Assembly: GCF_900105925.1 (NCBI RefSeq)
Contig: NZ_LT629791.1
Coordinates: 372,001-436,000, forward strand
Length of the DNA: 64,000 nt
Origin: Jiangella alkaliphila
GTDB taxonomy: Bacteria > Actinomycetota > Actinomycetes > Jiangellales > Jiangellaceae
Reading direction: 5' to 3'
Made by a program: the position numbers and the translations under genes. The stretch's first letter is position 1; the number at the start of each line of letters is the position of its first letter. The notes under the pieces are model-generated. The model made no database searches, was not told the DNA's origin, and saw only the letters and a list, made by a program, of their open reading frames with translations. Shown in pieces: positions 9,291 to 17,469 of this stretch.

Positions 9291-9307
9291 TGATACACCT
9301 TGTATCA
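9291..9307. promoter_or_regulatory. TetR operator overlapping the regulator's start codon
   Basis: TGATACACCTTGTATCA is a perfect 7+3+7 inverted repeat whose last base is the first base of the TetR ATG. Binding there would block initiation of the TetR-MFS pair, so autorepression is the simplest reading. Confidence 0.7.
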
Positions 9308-9882
9308 TGAGTGAAGCGCCGGTGTCTCAGGACGTCCTGGCCGCGGCCAAGCGGCTGGCCGAACGGCAGGAGCTCGGCGGCGCGTCGATGGCCGACATCG
9401 CCAAAGAGGCCGGCATCACCCGCGTCACCCTGTACCGGCGCGGCGAGACGCGGGCCGCGATCCTGGTCGCGCTGCGCGAGGAGCTGGCCCGCGAGGAGCG
9501 CGAGCGGCTGCTCCCCGTCCTCACCGGCCCCGGCGACGCGCGCGCCCGGCTGACCGCGGCGCTCGAGGTCTTCTGCGCGGTCACCGACGAACGGTCCGAC
9601 CTGATGGCCGGGCTGGACGACCCGACGCTGAATGCGATCTACCACGACCCCGGCGACGATTCGCTCACTCGCGCCGAGTTCACCGCCCCGATCGTCCGGC
9701 TGCTGCGGGACGGCGCGCTGGACGGCTCGCTGCGTCCGTCCGCCGATCCCGACGAGACCGCGACCGTCCTGTACGTCCAGGTCTGCGAGACCTACCGCCA
9801 CCTGCGCCGGGAACACCGGTGGTCGGCCAAGCGCGCCACGGACGCCGTCCTCGACCTCACGTTGCGCGGGTTACTGCCATGA
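9307..9882 (+). CDS. TetR family transcriptional regulator
   Basis: 191 aa. N-terminal helix-turn-helix (ELGGASMADIAKEAGITRVTLYRR) and a helical ligand-binding C-terminus. It overlaps the following MFS gene by 4 nt (ATGA), so the two are co-translated. The palindrome at 9291-9307 is the probable operator. Inference: the regulator senses a compound exported by the MFS protein and represses the operon until it is present. Confidence 0.9.
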   Translation: MSEAPVSQDVLAAAKRLAERQELGGASMADIAKEAGITRVTLYRRGETRAAILVALREELAREERERLLPVLTGPGDARARLTAALEVFCAVTDERSDLMAGLDDPTLNAIYHDPGDDSLTRAEFTAPIVRLLRDGALDGSLRPSADPDETATVLYVQVCETYRHLRREHRWSAKRATDAVLDLTLRGLLP

Positions 9883-11084
9883 GCGCCGTGACGGCCGTGC
9901 TCGAGCGGGTGATCCCCGGTCAGGACGTCGACCGCGGCCGGGTGGCCCGGCTGACCGTCGCGCACGCCGGCGCCGACCTCTTCCAGGCCGCCGTCCCCGC
10001 GCTGATCCCGTTCTTCGTCGCCGAACGCGGCATGAGCTACGCCGACGCCGGGCTGCTGGTGCTGGCCGGCAGCCTCGCATCGTCGGTGATGCAGCCGCTG
10101 GCCGGCGTCGTCGGCGACCGCGTCCGGGCCTCCTGGCTGCAGCCGCTCGGGCTGGTGCTGGCCGGCGCCGGGCTGCTGGCGGCCACCCTGCTCGACTCGT
10201 TCTCCGCCATCGCCGTCGCGCTGCTGTTCGGCGGCCTCGGCGTCGCGATCTTCCATCCCGAGGCGTTCCGCGCGACCCGGGCCGCGGCCGCCGCCAGCCC
10301 CGGCGCCGCGCTGGGGGTCTTCGCGCTCGGCGGCAACATCGGCTTCGCGCTGGGCCCGTCGCTGGTGGTGCCGCTCGGAGCGGCGTACGGCATCGAGGCG
10401 GCCGGCGCGGTCGCCGTCATCCCGCTGCTCGGAGCACTGTTGCTGGGCCGCGGGGTGCCCTCCGACCTGTCCTCGCCGGCCGCGGAGGCCGACGCGGTGC
10501 CGCTGCCCAGCGACTGGCGCACGTTCGGCTTCGCGACGCTCGGCGCGACGGCGGCCGCGGGCGTGCTGTTCGGGCTGATGGCGTTCGCGCCGGTCTGGTT
10601 CGACGAGACGCTCGGCTCCGGCGTCGGCCTGGGCAGCGCGGCCGTCACCGGGATGCTGCTGGCCGGCGCGGCCGGGACGTACGCGGCCGGCGCGCTCGGC
10701 GACCGGCACGGGCGACGGCCGGTCGTGCTGGTGGCGGTGCTGGCGCTGGTCCCGCTCTCGGCCGTGCTGCCGCTGACCGGGCCGCTGCTGGCCGTGGTGC
10801 TGCTGATCGTCATCGGGTTCGTGCTGGAGGGGATCTTCTACCCGCTGGTCATCGTCGCGCAGGACGGGTTGCCGCGGCACGCCGGGCTGGCCGCCGGCAC
10901 GGCGCTCGGGCTCAGTGTCGGCGTCGCGGCGGGTACCACCAGCCTGCTCGGCGTCCTCGTCGACGCGAACGGCCCGGTCGCCGCGCTCTGGGGCTGCGCC
11001 GTCCTGGCCGTGGTCGCGCTCGGCGCCGGCGCGCTCGCCGTCAGCAGGGCGCCGGCGCCTCGGCCGCGGCGACCTCGTCGATGA
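9879..11084 (+). CDS. MFS transporter, fosmidomycin-resistance (Fsr)-like
   Basis: 401 aa with 12 predicted hydrophobic segments. The first loop carries the MFS signature variant GVVGDRVRASW, and the second half repeats it as GALGDRHGRRP. The N-terminal sequence AHAGADLFQAAVPALIPFF resembles the Fsr subfamily of drug exporters. It is translationally coupled to the TetR gene and ends 44 nt inside the convergent lipoprotein gene. Substrate is unknown. Confidence 0.85.
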   Translation: MSAVTAVLERVIPGQDVDRGRVARLTVAHAGADLFQAAVPALIPFFVAERGMSYADAGLLVLAGSLASSVMQPLAGVVGDRVRASWLQPLGLVLAGAGLLAATLLDSFSAIAVALLFGGLGVAIFHPEAFRATRAAAAASPGAALGVFALGGNIGFALGPSLVVPLGAAYGIEAAGAVAVIPLLGALLLGRGVPSDLSSPAAEADAVPLPSDWRTFGFATLGATAAAGVLFGLMAFAPVWFDETLGSGVGLGSAAVTGMLLAGAAGTYAAGALGDRHGRRPVVLVAVLALVPLSAVLPLTGPLLAVVLLIVIGFVLEGIFYPLVIVAQDGLPRHAGLAAGTALGLSVGVAAGTTSLLGVLVDANGPVAALWGCAVLAVVALGAGALAVSRAPAPRPRRPRR

Positions 11085-11814
11085 AGTCGAGGACGGCGGT
11101 CTCCAGTTGCTCGGCGGGTGCGCCGCCCTCGGCGAGGATGTCGGTGCCGTGCCGCGCGCTGGGCAGGATCAGCAGCTCGCTGCCCGGCAGCCACTCGTGC
11201 AGCTGCTGGGTGGCCTCGGTGCCGCCGTAGGAGTCCTGGTCGCCGCTGATCAGCAGTGCCGGGCAGGCCAGCCCAGCGACCGTCGCCTGGTCGAAGACCA
11301 TGCCGTCCGAGCGCAGCCCGCCGGCGATCCACACGACGCCGTCCGTGGCCGGCTCCGGTTGGAGCGCGACGTGCAGCGACGCCATCGCGCCGAGGCTCGC
11401 GCCGGCGACGACCACCCGCTCGGCGCCGTCGTCGCGCAGCCGCTCGACGGCGCCGATGATCTCCTGCCAGATCTGGTAGCGCGGCCGCAGCCGCTGGTAC
11501 GTCAGCACCCGATGACCACGTTCGGCCAGCGCCTGCGCCGTCGCCGCCCAGTCGTCCTGGCTGTCGCCGTCACTGCCCATGTGCGACAGGACCACGGCGA
11601 CCGGCGCGTCGTCCGGGCCGTACACCCGGCCCTGCCGCGGCTCGCCGTCACCGCCGGTGAACTCGATCTCCTGGTACGGCCCGCTCGGCGCCGCGGACGT
11701 CGCGCTGCCACCGTCGCCGGGCTCGCTGGGCTCTCCGGCCTCGTCGCTGGAGCATCCGGTCAGGCAGAGAGCGAGCAGCAGGACGGGCAGGGCGGCACGC
11801 GGCATGGCCACCAT
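11041..11814 (-). CDS. Alpha/beta hydrolase lipoprotein
   Basis: 257 aa. The N-terminus is a lipoprotein signal peptide with lipobox LTGC, so the protein is probably anchored outside the membrane. After a Ser/Gly/Glu-rich linker an alpha/beta hydrolase fold follows, with nucleophile elbow GASLGA, acid GDQDSYGG and histidine SARHGTD in the correct order. Substrate is unknown; the fold resembles dienelactone-hydrolase or acyl-esterase types. The start could also be ATG 11805. Its 3' end overlaps the convergent MFS gene by 44 nt. Confidence 0.85.
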   Translation of the reverse strand: MVAMPRAALPVLLLALCLTGCSSDEAGEPSEPGDGGSATSAAPSGPYQEIEFTGGDGEPRQGRVYGPDDAPVAVVLSHMGSDGDSQDDWAATAQALAERGHRVLTYQRLRPRYQIWQEIIGAVERLRDDGAERVVVAGASLGAMASLHVALQPEPATDGVVWIAGGLRSDGMVFDQATVAGLACPALLISGDQDSYGGTEATQQLHEWLPGSELLILPSARHGTDILAEGGAPAEQLETAVLDFIDEVAAAEAPAPC

Positions 11815-11838
11815 GCTGGCCTAGCTGCCCCGTCAAGC

Positions 11839-11872
11839 GCGAGTTACTACGGCCAGGGCAGCAGTAACTCGC
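11839..11872 (-). terminator. Hairpin downstream of the PHP gene
   Basis: GCGAGTTACT (11839-11848) and AGTAACTCGC (11863-11872) are perfect 10-bp arms with a 14-nt loop. It lies 23 nt after the stop of the PHP gene at 11895 and before the lipoprotein gene, both on the minus strand, so it acts best as a transcript separator. Confidence 0.65.
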
Positions 11873-11894
11873 CCTTCACAACGCACCGGGCGAT

Positions 11895-12926
11895 CTAGGA
11901 GGCGCGGCCGGTCCAGGCCAGCAGGTCGTCGACCGCCCAGGTGTTGACGATCCGCTCGACCGGCACCCCGCAGGCGGCGGCCCGCTCGCACCCGTACGGC
12001 TGCCAGTCCAGCTGACCCGGCGCGTGCGCGTCGGTGTCCAGCGCGAACGAGCAGCCGGCCTCGACGGCGAGCCGCAGCAGCCGCTTGGGCGGGTCGAGCC
12101 GCTCCGGCCGCGAGTTGATCTCGACGGCGACGCCGAACCGCTCGCACGCCGCGAACACGATCTCCGCGTCGAACGTCGATTCCGGCCGAGTGCCGCGGTT
12201 GCCGGTGATCAGCCGCCCGGTGCAGTGCCCGAGCACGTCGACGTGCGGGTTCGCGATCGCCGTGACCATGCGCTCGGTCATCTCGTCGGACTTCATCCGC
12301 AGCTTCGAGTGCACGCTCGCCACCACGACGTCGAGCCGGCCGAGCAGCTCGCCGGTCTGGTCGAGCGAGCCGTCCTCGTTGATGTCGACCTCGATGCCGG
12401 TGAGGATCCGGATCCCGGTCCCCTTCTCGTTCAACTCCGCGACGACGTCGAGCTGCTCGCGCAGCCGCTGCGCCGACAGCCCGTTCGCGACGGTGAGCCG
12501 CGGCGAGTGGTCCGTCAGTGCGACGTACTCGTGCCCCAGCTCGGCCGCGGCCCGGACCATCTCGGGGATCGGGCTGCCCCCGTCGGACCAGTCGGAATGC
12601 GTGTGCAGGTCGCCGCGCAGCGCCGCCCTGATCTCCGCCCCGCCCTCGGCGACCGGCCGGCCGCCGGTCGCCTCCAGCCGGCGCAGGTACACCGGGACCT
12701 CGCCGGCCAGCGCCTCGGTGATGACCGTGGCGGTCACCTTGCCGATGCCGGGCAGCTCGGTCAGCGTGCCGGCCTCCACCCGGTCGACCAGCTCGGCCAG
12801 CCCTATCGAGTCGACGGTCTCGGCGGCGGTCCGGAACGCGCGGACCCGGTAGATGGGCTCGCGGGCCCGCTCCAGCAGGAACGCGATGCGCCGCATCAGA
12901 TCGCCCGGCGTGGAATCGGCAGTCAC
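11895..12926 (-). CDS. PHP-domain metal-dependent phosphoesterase with PolX-like helix-hairpin-helix
   Basis: 343 aa. The N-terminal 90 residues resemble the DNA polymerase X 8-kDa/HhH region (LTELPGIGKVTATVITEAL). The PHP domain follows with its metal-binding motifs: GDLHTHSDWSDG, ALTDHSPRL, GIEVDINEDG, ASVHSK and DTDAHAPGQ. Known of the family: phosphoesterases and nucleases using three metal ions. The protein corresponds to the C-terminal half of PolX without the polymerase palm. A DNA-repair role is plausible but not shown. Confidence 0.88.
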   Translation of the reverse strand: MTADSTPGDLMRRIAFLLERAREPIYRVRAFRTAAETVDSIGLAELVDRVEAGTLTELPGIGKVTATVITEALAGEVPVYLRRLEATGGRPVAEGGAEIRAALRGDLHTHSDWSDGGSPIPEMVRAAAELGHEYVALTDHSPRLTVANGLSAQRLREQLDVVAELNEKGTGIRILTGIEVDINEDGSLDQTGELLGRLDVVVASVHSKLRMKSDEMTERMVTAIANPHVDVLGHCTGRLITGNRGTRPESTFDAEIVFAACERFGVAVEINSRPERLDPPKRLLRLAVEAGCSFALDTDAHAPGQLDWQPYGCERAAACGVPVERIVNTWAVDDLLAWTGRAS

Positions 12927-12950
12927 CGACTCAGTGTCTCGCGGACGGGC

Positions 12951-13838
12951 TCAGCGCGGTGCTGTGAAGGCGGCGGCGACGGCCTCGGCCAGCCGGCGCG
13001 CGGTGGATCCGTCGGGCTCGCCGTGGTCGGGGTTGAACTCGGTGAGCACCAGGCCGGCGAACCCGGGGTGCCGGACCATGACCGTCACCGCGCTCATGAC
13101 CTGATCCAGCGTGAGCCCGCGGTACTGCGGCACGTCGGCGGCCGGGAGGTCGAGGAAGTTCACGACGTCGATGTCGAGGTGGACGACGAACCGGGCGGTG
13201 ACCGAGGTGAGCGCGGCCAGCGCCAGCGCGGCCGAGGCGGCGGGGTCGGGCGCGACTGACGTCGCGGGGAACCGCCAGCTGGGCACCCGTCCGTGCACGT
13301 CCTCCTCGTCGTCGGCGTAGCCGAAGAAGCAGATCTGGTCGGCGGTGAGCAGCGGCCGGCGCGGCCCGAAGCCGCTCAGGGCCGGCGCCGTGCCGGGGAG
13401 GTCGAGCAGGTGCGCGACGCCCATGCCGTCGGCGATCGGCTCGTGCGGGTGGTCGGCCGGCGTCATGAGGTCCTGCCCGCCGTCGACGTACATGAGGCCG
13501 ACGTCCTGCCCGGCGGCGGCGAACGCACTGACGACGGCGACGGTCAGCGTGCACTCGCCGCCGACGACGAACGGCGTCTGGCCGGCGGCGAGGATCGTGG
13601 CGACGGCGTCGCGGGTGTCGCGCAGCCCCTCCACCACGGCGTCGAGGTTGTTCGGCGTGCTGGGCCCGGCCGCCGCCCAGCGGCGCACCGGGCGGTCGCC
13701 GTGGTCGGCGAGGTCGAGGCCGGCCTGACGCAACAGCTCGACCAGCCCGGCGGCCCGAAGGGCGGCCGGCGCCCGCTCCTGACCAGGCCAGTGGGCGGCC
13801 GCACTGGACGGCACGCCGAGCACTCCGAGCGTCGTCAC
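12951..13838 (-). CDS. Arginase/agmatinase (ureohydrolase) family protein
   Basis: 295 aa from GTG 13838. Manganese-ligand motifs are present in variant form: GGECTLTV instead of GGDH, YVDGGQDLMTP instead of DAHxD, and HLDIDVVNF for SxDxD. These variants are seen in actinobacterial members of unclear specificity, so arginase, agmatinase or formimidoylglutamase activity cannot be chosen. It starts 5 nt after the stop of the upstream gene at 13843, consistent with an operon. Confidence 0.82.
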   Translation of the reverse strand: MTTLGVLGVPSSAAAHWPGQERAPAALRAAGLVELLRQAGLDLADHGDRPVRRWAAAGPSTPNNLDAVVEGLRDTRDAVATILAAGQTPFVVGGECTLTVAVVSAFAAAGQDVGLMYVDGGQDLMTPADHPHEPIADGMGVAHLLDLPGTAPALSGFGPRRPLLTADQICFFGYADDEEDVHGRVPSWRFPATSVAPDPAASAALALAALTSVTARFVVHLDIDVVNFLDLPAADVPQYRGLTLDQVMSAVTVMVRHPGFAGLVLTEFNPDHGEPDGSTARRLAEAVAAAFTAPR

Positions 13839-13842
13839 GGCA

Positions 13843-14553
13843 TCAGTCCCGTCCCTGCCAGGTGCAGAGGCAGATCTCGTTGCCCTCGGCGTCGGCGAGT
13901 ACCCAGAAGGCCGGCGCCCGTCCGTCGTTGACCAGCCGTCCGCCGGCGTCGAGCGCCGCCGCGAGCCGCCGCCGTGCCTCGTCGTGCGGGAGGCTGAGGT
14001 CGAAGTGGATGCGGTTGCGCTGCGGCCGCGGCGCGTCCATCTGCTGGAACCAGACCGCCGGCCCCTGACCGAGAGGATCGACCAGCGCGTCGGTCGGCCC
14101 GTCCAGTCCGGGCTCGTCGGTGTAGGCGAAGACCGCCTTCCAGAACGGCCGCACCGCCGGGATGTCCAGCGCGTCGATGGCGATCTCGAGCGCCTGCTCG
14201 GACCGCTGCGGCGCGCCGACCGCCGCGTCGGTCTCGCGTCCGGCCGTCCGCAGCGCCGTCGTGATGCGGTCCGCCGCCTCGACGTCCGCACTGGTCACGT
14301 TCGCGACGGCGGCGTCCTGCAGGCTCAGCAGCACCCGGCCCGGCCGCAGGTCGGCCCGCAGATGACCGTCAGCCGCCGGGCCGGCCGCGCGCACCGCCGT
14401 GGCCGCGACGTCGAGCGCCTCGGCCGGCGACCCCACCGCGACACCGGTGTGGAACCGGGCCAGCAGATAGCGCCAGCCCAGCCGCTCGACGGCGGCCGAG
14501 GCGTCGGGGCGGCGCAGCGGCTGCCGCATGGTGTCGTCGCTCATGCCGGCCAT
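13843..14553 (-). CDS. Pterin-4a-carbinolamine-dehydratase-like / VOC domain fusion
   Basis: 236 aa. Residues about 25-110 look like the pterin carbinolamine dehydratase fold (LLARFHTGVAVGSPAEAL, LRPGRVLLSLQD). Residues 120-236 form a glyoxalase/VOC module (ALDIPAVRPFWKAVF ... NRIHFDLSLPHDEA ... DAEGNEICLCTW). Such fusions are common in actinobacteria and mostly uncharacterised. ATG 14544 is an alternative start. The arginase-family gene follows after 4 nt. Confidence 0.8.
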   Translation of the reverse strand: MAGMSDDTMRQPLRRPDASAAVERLGWRYLLARFHTGVAVGSPAEALDVAATAVRAAGPAADGHLRADLRPGRVLLSLQDAAVANVTSADVEAADRITTALRTAGRETDAAVGAPQRSEQALEIAIDALDIPAVRPFWKAVFAYTDEPGLDGPTDALVDPLGQGPAVWFQQMDAPRPQRNRIHFDLSLPHDEARRRLAAALDAGGRLVNDGRAPAFWVLADAEGNEICLCTWQGRD

Positions 14554-14586
14554 GCTTCCACGCGGGTCCGACAGCCGGCGCGCGGT

Positions 14587-15903
14587 TCAGCGGGGCGCCG
14601 GCACGACCTCGTCGTCGACGGGGCCGCTGACGGCGGCTTCGAGGTCGGTGCGGAACGCGAACGGCACGAACGCGGCCAGCACGAGCACCGCGAGCACCGT
14701 CGCCGCGACGAACGCCGCCCGCACGCCCCACAGCTCGGCGATGACGCCGGCCAGGGCGGCGCTGGCCGGGATGACGCCCCAGCTGATCATCCGCGACGCG
14801 GAGTAGATGCGGCCGAGCAGCTCCGGCGGCGACAGGTTCTGCCGGATCGTCCCCGCCAGGATCCGTCAGATGCTCGACCCCGCCCCCGCGACGACGGCGC
14901 CCGCCGCGACCACCCAGACCCCGGCGTCGAACGCGACCGGCGCCACGAACAGCACCGTCCCGACGGCGTCGGCGACCATCAGGCGGGTGGTGCCGACCCA
15001 CCGGCGCAGCGGCTCCACCAGCACCGACGCGATCAGGCCGCCGACCGCCATGCCCGTCAGCAGCAACCCGTACTGCGCCGCCGTCAGCCCCAGCGGCCCC
15101 GGCTCGACGGCGTAGACGACGAGCAGCGACACGGCGACCGCCCAGACGACGTTCATCGCCGCCGTGAACAACGTCAACGTCCGCACGACCGGCTGCCGCC
15201 ACAGGAATCGGAACCCGGCGACCAGCTCGCTCCGTCCGCGGCCCGCGGGCGGCGTGGCGGGGCTGGCGGCCGGCTGGGGCCGGTGCAGCCTCATCACGAG
15301 CAGCCCGCCGATGGCGAGGACGTAGAGGGCCGCGCTGGCGCCGGTCGCCAGGGCGAGCGTGGCCCCGGCCAGCAACCCGGCGAGCGGCGGCCCGGCCAGC
15401 TGGTTCGTCACGTTGATGGTCGCCTCGATCCGAGCGTTGGCCCGGCTCCGTCCCGCCGGCTCGACGACCAGCGGGATGGTGGACGTCAGCGCGGTGTCGA
15501 CCAGCGTCTCGGCCACGCCGAGCAGTACCGCCGCGACGAGGATCAGCGGCAGCGACAGCACGTCGGCGACGTAGGCGGCCGTCACCCCGCCCAGGATCAG
15601 CCCACGGACCGCGTTCACCGTGCTCAGCAACGCCCGCCGGTCCACCCGGTCGACGATCCAACCGGCGTGCAGGCCGAACACCGGCCAGGCCAGGGTCAGC
15701 GCCGCCGCCACCGCCGCGACCCCGCCCGCGGACGCGTCGACGGCGAGCGCCAGCAGCGGCAGCACGAACAGCGCCATCCCGTCACCGAGGTTGGCCGCCC
15801 CCGTCCCGAACCACAGCCCATTGAAGGACCGCCCCAGCGACACCGGCAGCACCCGCATCGGATTCTCACCCTTCATCGGCGTTTCACTGGTTGTAGTGTC
15901 CAT
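14587..15903 (-). pseudogene. MFS transporter interrupted by an in-frame TGA
   Basis: A 12-TM-type MFS protein (GTGAANLGDGMALFVLPLLA ... WIVDRVDRRALL) read from about 15903 (alternatives 15876, 15858) stops at a TGA at 14866-14868. Past the stop the same frame continues without interruption: RILAGTIRQNLSPPELLGRI, then three more membrane helices, to the natural stop at 14587. In homologues this position is usually Trp, so a TGG-to-TGA change is the simplest explanation. The truncated product would lack the last quarter. The partner gene at 15956 is intact. Confidence 0.8.
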
Positions 15904-15955
15904 ACAGGACTTCTTACCTGTCAACGCCAAATGAACGGTGAGATATTCTGGCCAC

Positions 15956-16519
15956 ATGAGCGACGTCGAATTGGTCGGCAATGCACTCTGCCTCGACTTC
16001 GCCAACACGGTCAACGCCCGGCCGGTCGCCCGGCGCGACTGGCTGGGGTCGCCGGCGGAGGTCGTGACCTGGGCGCGCGCAGTCGGGTACCCCGTCGACG
16101 ACGATCCGAGCCTGGTGTTCACGCTGCCGGTCGCTCGCGACCTGCGCGAGACCGTGTTCCGCGTGTTCCGGCCGCTGGCGCAGGGCGAGCGGCCCTCGCC
16201 CGACGACCTCGAGATCGTCCACGCCGCCCACGCCGAGGGGATCGCGCGGTGCCGGTTCGTGGACGACGGCGCGACGTTCCGGCTGTCGTGGGCGGAGCCG
16301 CAGACGCTGCGAGCGCTGCTCTGGGAGGTCGCCGGGTCCGCGGTGGGGCTGCTCACGCAGGGACCGCTCGACCGCGTCGGCGACTGCCCGTCGTGCCACT
16401 GGCTGTTCCTCGACACCAGCAAGAACGGCCGGCGCCGGTGGTGCAGCATGGCCACCTGCGGCAGCCGCGACAAGTCGCGCCGCTACTACGCCGCGCACGG
16501 CTCCGAGGATCAGTCGTGA
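15956..16519 (+). CDS. CGNR zinc-finger / ABATE-domain regulator
   Basis: 187 aa. The N-terminal ABATE domain (GNALCLDFANTVNARP) precedes a C-terminal CGNR zinc finger with C-x2-C ... C-x4-C spacing (DCPSCHWLFLD, WCSMATCGSRDKSRR; here the motif reads CGSR). Such proteins are predicted stress-linked transcription regulators. A TATTCT at 15944-15949 sits 7 nt before the ATG, so translation may be leaderless. It is divergent from the broken MFS gene, which it probably controlled. Confidence 0.85.
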   Translation: MSDVELVGNALCLDFANTVNARPVARRDWLGSPAEVVTWARAVGYPVDDDPSLVFTLPVARDLRETVFRVFRPLAQGERPSPDDLEIVHAAHAEGIARCRFVDDGATFRLSWAEPQTLRALLWEVAGSAVGLLTQGPLDRVGDCPSCHWLFLDTSKNGRRRWCSMATCGSRDKSRRYYAAHGSEDQS

Positions 16520-16522
16520 CCG

Positions 16523-17416
16523 TCAGGCGGGCAGCGTCTTGGTGAAGTGCGTGTCCAGCGCCTCGACGGCGAAGGAGACCTGGGCGGGCTGGTCGTAGAA
16601 GTCGGTCTGCGTGCCCTCGCCCCACGCCACCTCCACCGGACCGCGCAGCCGCGACCGCAACTGCTCGATGTGCTCCGGGAAGACGCAGCCGTCGGAGTGG
16701 ACGAACAGGGACGGCGCCGTTACGGCCGCTGCCGGCGACAGTCCGTCGAAGGTCAGCCAGGGGAGCCAGCTGGCCTCGGCCATCTCGTTGGGCCAGGCCG
16801 TCACGGCACCCCGCGCCGGGTTCGAGTAGTAGTCCATCTCGAAGAACATGCCGGCGCGGTCGTTGCCGACCTCGTAGGCGGGCACGGTGACGACCGTCCC
16901 GTCCCGCCGCAGCACGTCCAGCGCCGCCGTGGCGCGGTCCAGCCGCATCCGCACGCCGTCGAGGCCGCCGTAGAAGGGGGCGACCGACTCAGTGTCGTGG
17001 AACCAGCCCGCGACGCCGGCGAAGGAGGCGATCGGGGCGCCGGCCGCGACGGCCGCCAGCGCGTACTGGGCGCTCGCGCACACGCCGACGTAGCCGAGGG
17101 CGCCGGGACGGACGAAGGACAGCGAGGACGCGAAGCGGGCGGCCGCGACCATGTCGGCGATCTTGCGGGTGGGCAGCTCGAACTGACGGGACTCGCCTGC
17201 GCTCTCGCCGAAGCCGGCGAAGTCGAACGTGATGGCGGTGTACCCACGGGCGGCCAGCTCGGCCGCGTAGAGGTCGGCCATCTGTTCCTTGACGGTCAGC
17301 CAGGAACCGGTGACGAGCACGGCGGGCTGCCGCTCCAGCAGGTCCTCCGTACGCCGGTGGACACGGCCGGTGAGCAGCGTGCCGTTGCTCTCGAACACAA
17401 CGGGAAACGTGGTCAT
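16523..17416 (-). CDS. Alpha/beta hydrolase (dienelactone-hydrolase-like)
   Basis: 297 aa. Core fold with oxyanion strand AVLVTGSWLTVKEQM, strand AITFDFAGFGESAGES and nucleophile elbow YVGVCASAQYA (Ser in C-A-S-A-Q). A late acid region follows (LFVHSDGCVFPEH); no C-terminal His is obvious at the usual place. Members act as esterases, acetylxylan-esterase-like enzymes or peptidases; substrate is unknown. No ribosome site is visible, and the ATG lies inside a 15-bp-arm hairpin. Confidence 0.8.
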   Translation of the reverse strand: MTTFPVVFESNGTLLTGRVHRRTEDLLERQPAVLVTGSWLTVKEQMADLYAAELAARGYTAITFDFAGFGESAGESRQFELPTRKIADMVAAARFASSLSFVRPGALGYVGVCASAQYALAAVAAGAPIASFAGVAGWFHDTESVAPFYGGLDGVRMRLDRATAALDVLRRDGTVVTVPAYEVGNDRAGMFFEMDYYSNPARGAVTAWPNEMAEASWLPWLTFDGLSPAAAVTAPSLFVHSDGCVFPEHIEQLRSRLRGPVEVAWGEGTQTDFYDQPAQVSFAVEALDTHFTKTLPA

Positions 17417-17449
17417 GGGCCGACGGTGACACGCCGGCCCATGACCACG
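17408..17449. promoter_or_regulatory. Long hairpin enclosing the start codon of the hydrolase
   Basis: CGTGGTCATGGGCCG (17408-17422) and CGGCCCATGACCACG (17435-17449) are perfect 15-bp arms with a 12-nt loop. The ATG of the downstream hydrolase (17414-17416) is inside one arm. It also lies 21 nt past the stop of the carboxypeptidase gene. It could be a terminator, a translation-blocking structure or a protein operator. Confidence 0.6.
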
Positions 17450-17469
17450 GAGGGTCGAAACCTGCTGAC

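Noticed and set aside
5114-9298. A 1394-codon open frame on the minus strand opposite the subtilase
   Set aside because: Its product is Arg/Val/Gly-rich without domains and mirrors the subtilase codons, whose D-H-S motifs prove the plus strand. Such antisense frames are expected at this GC content.
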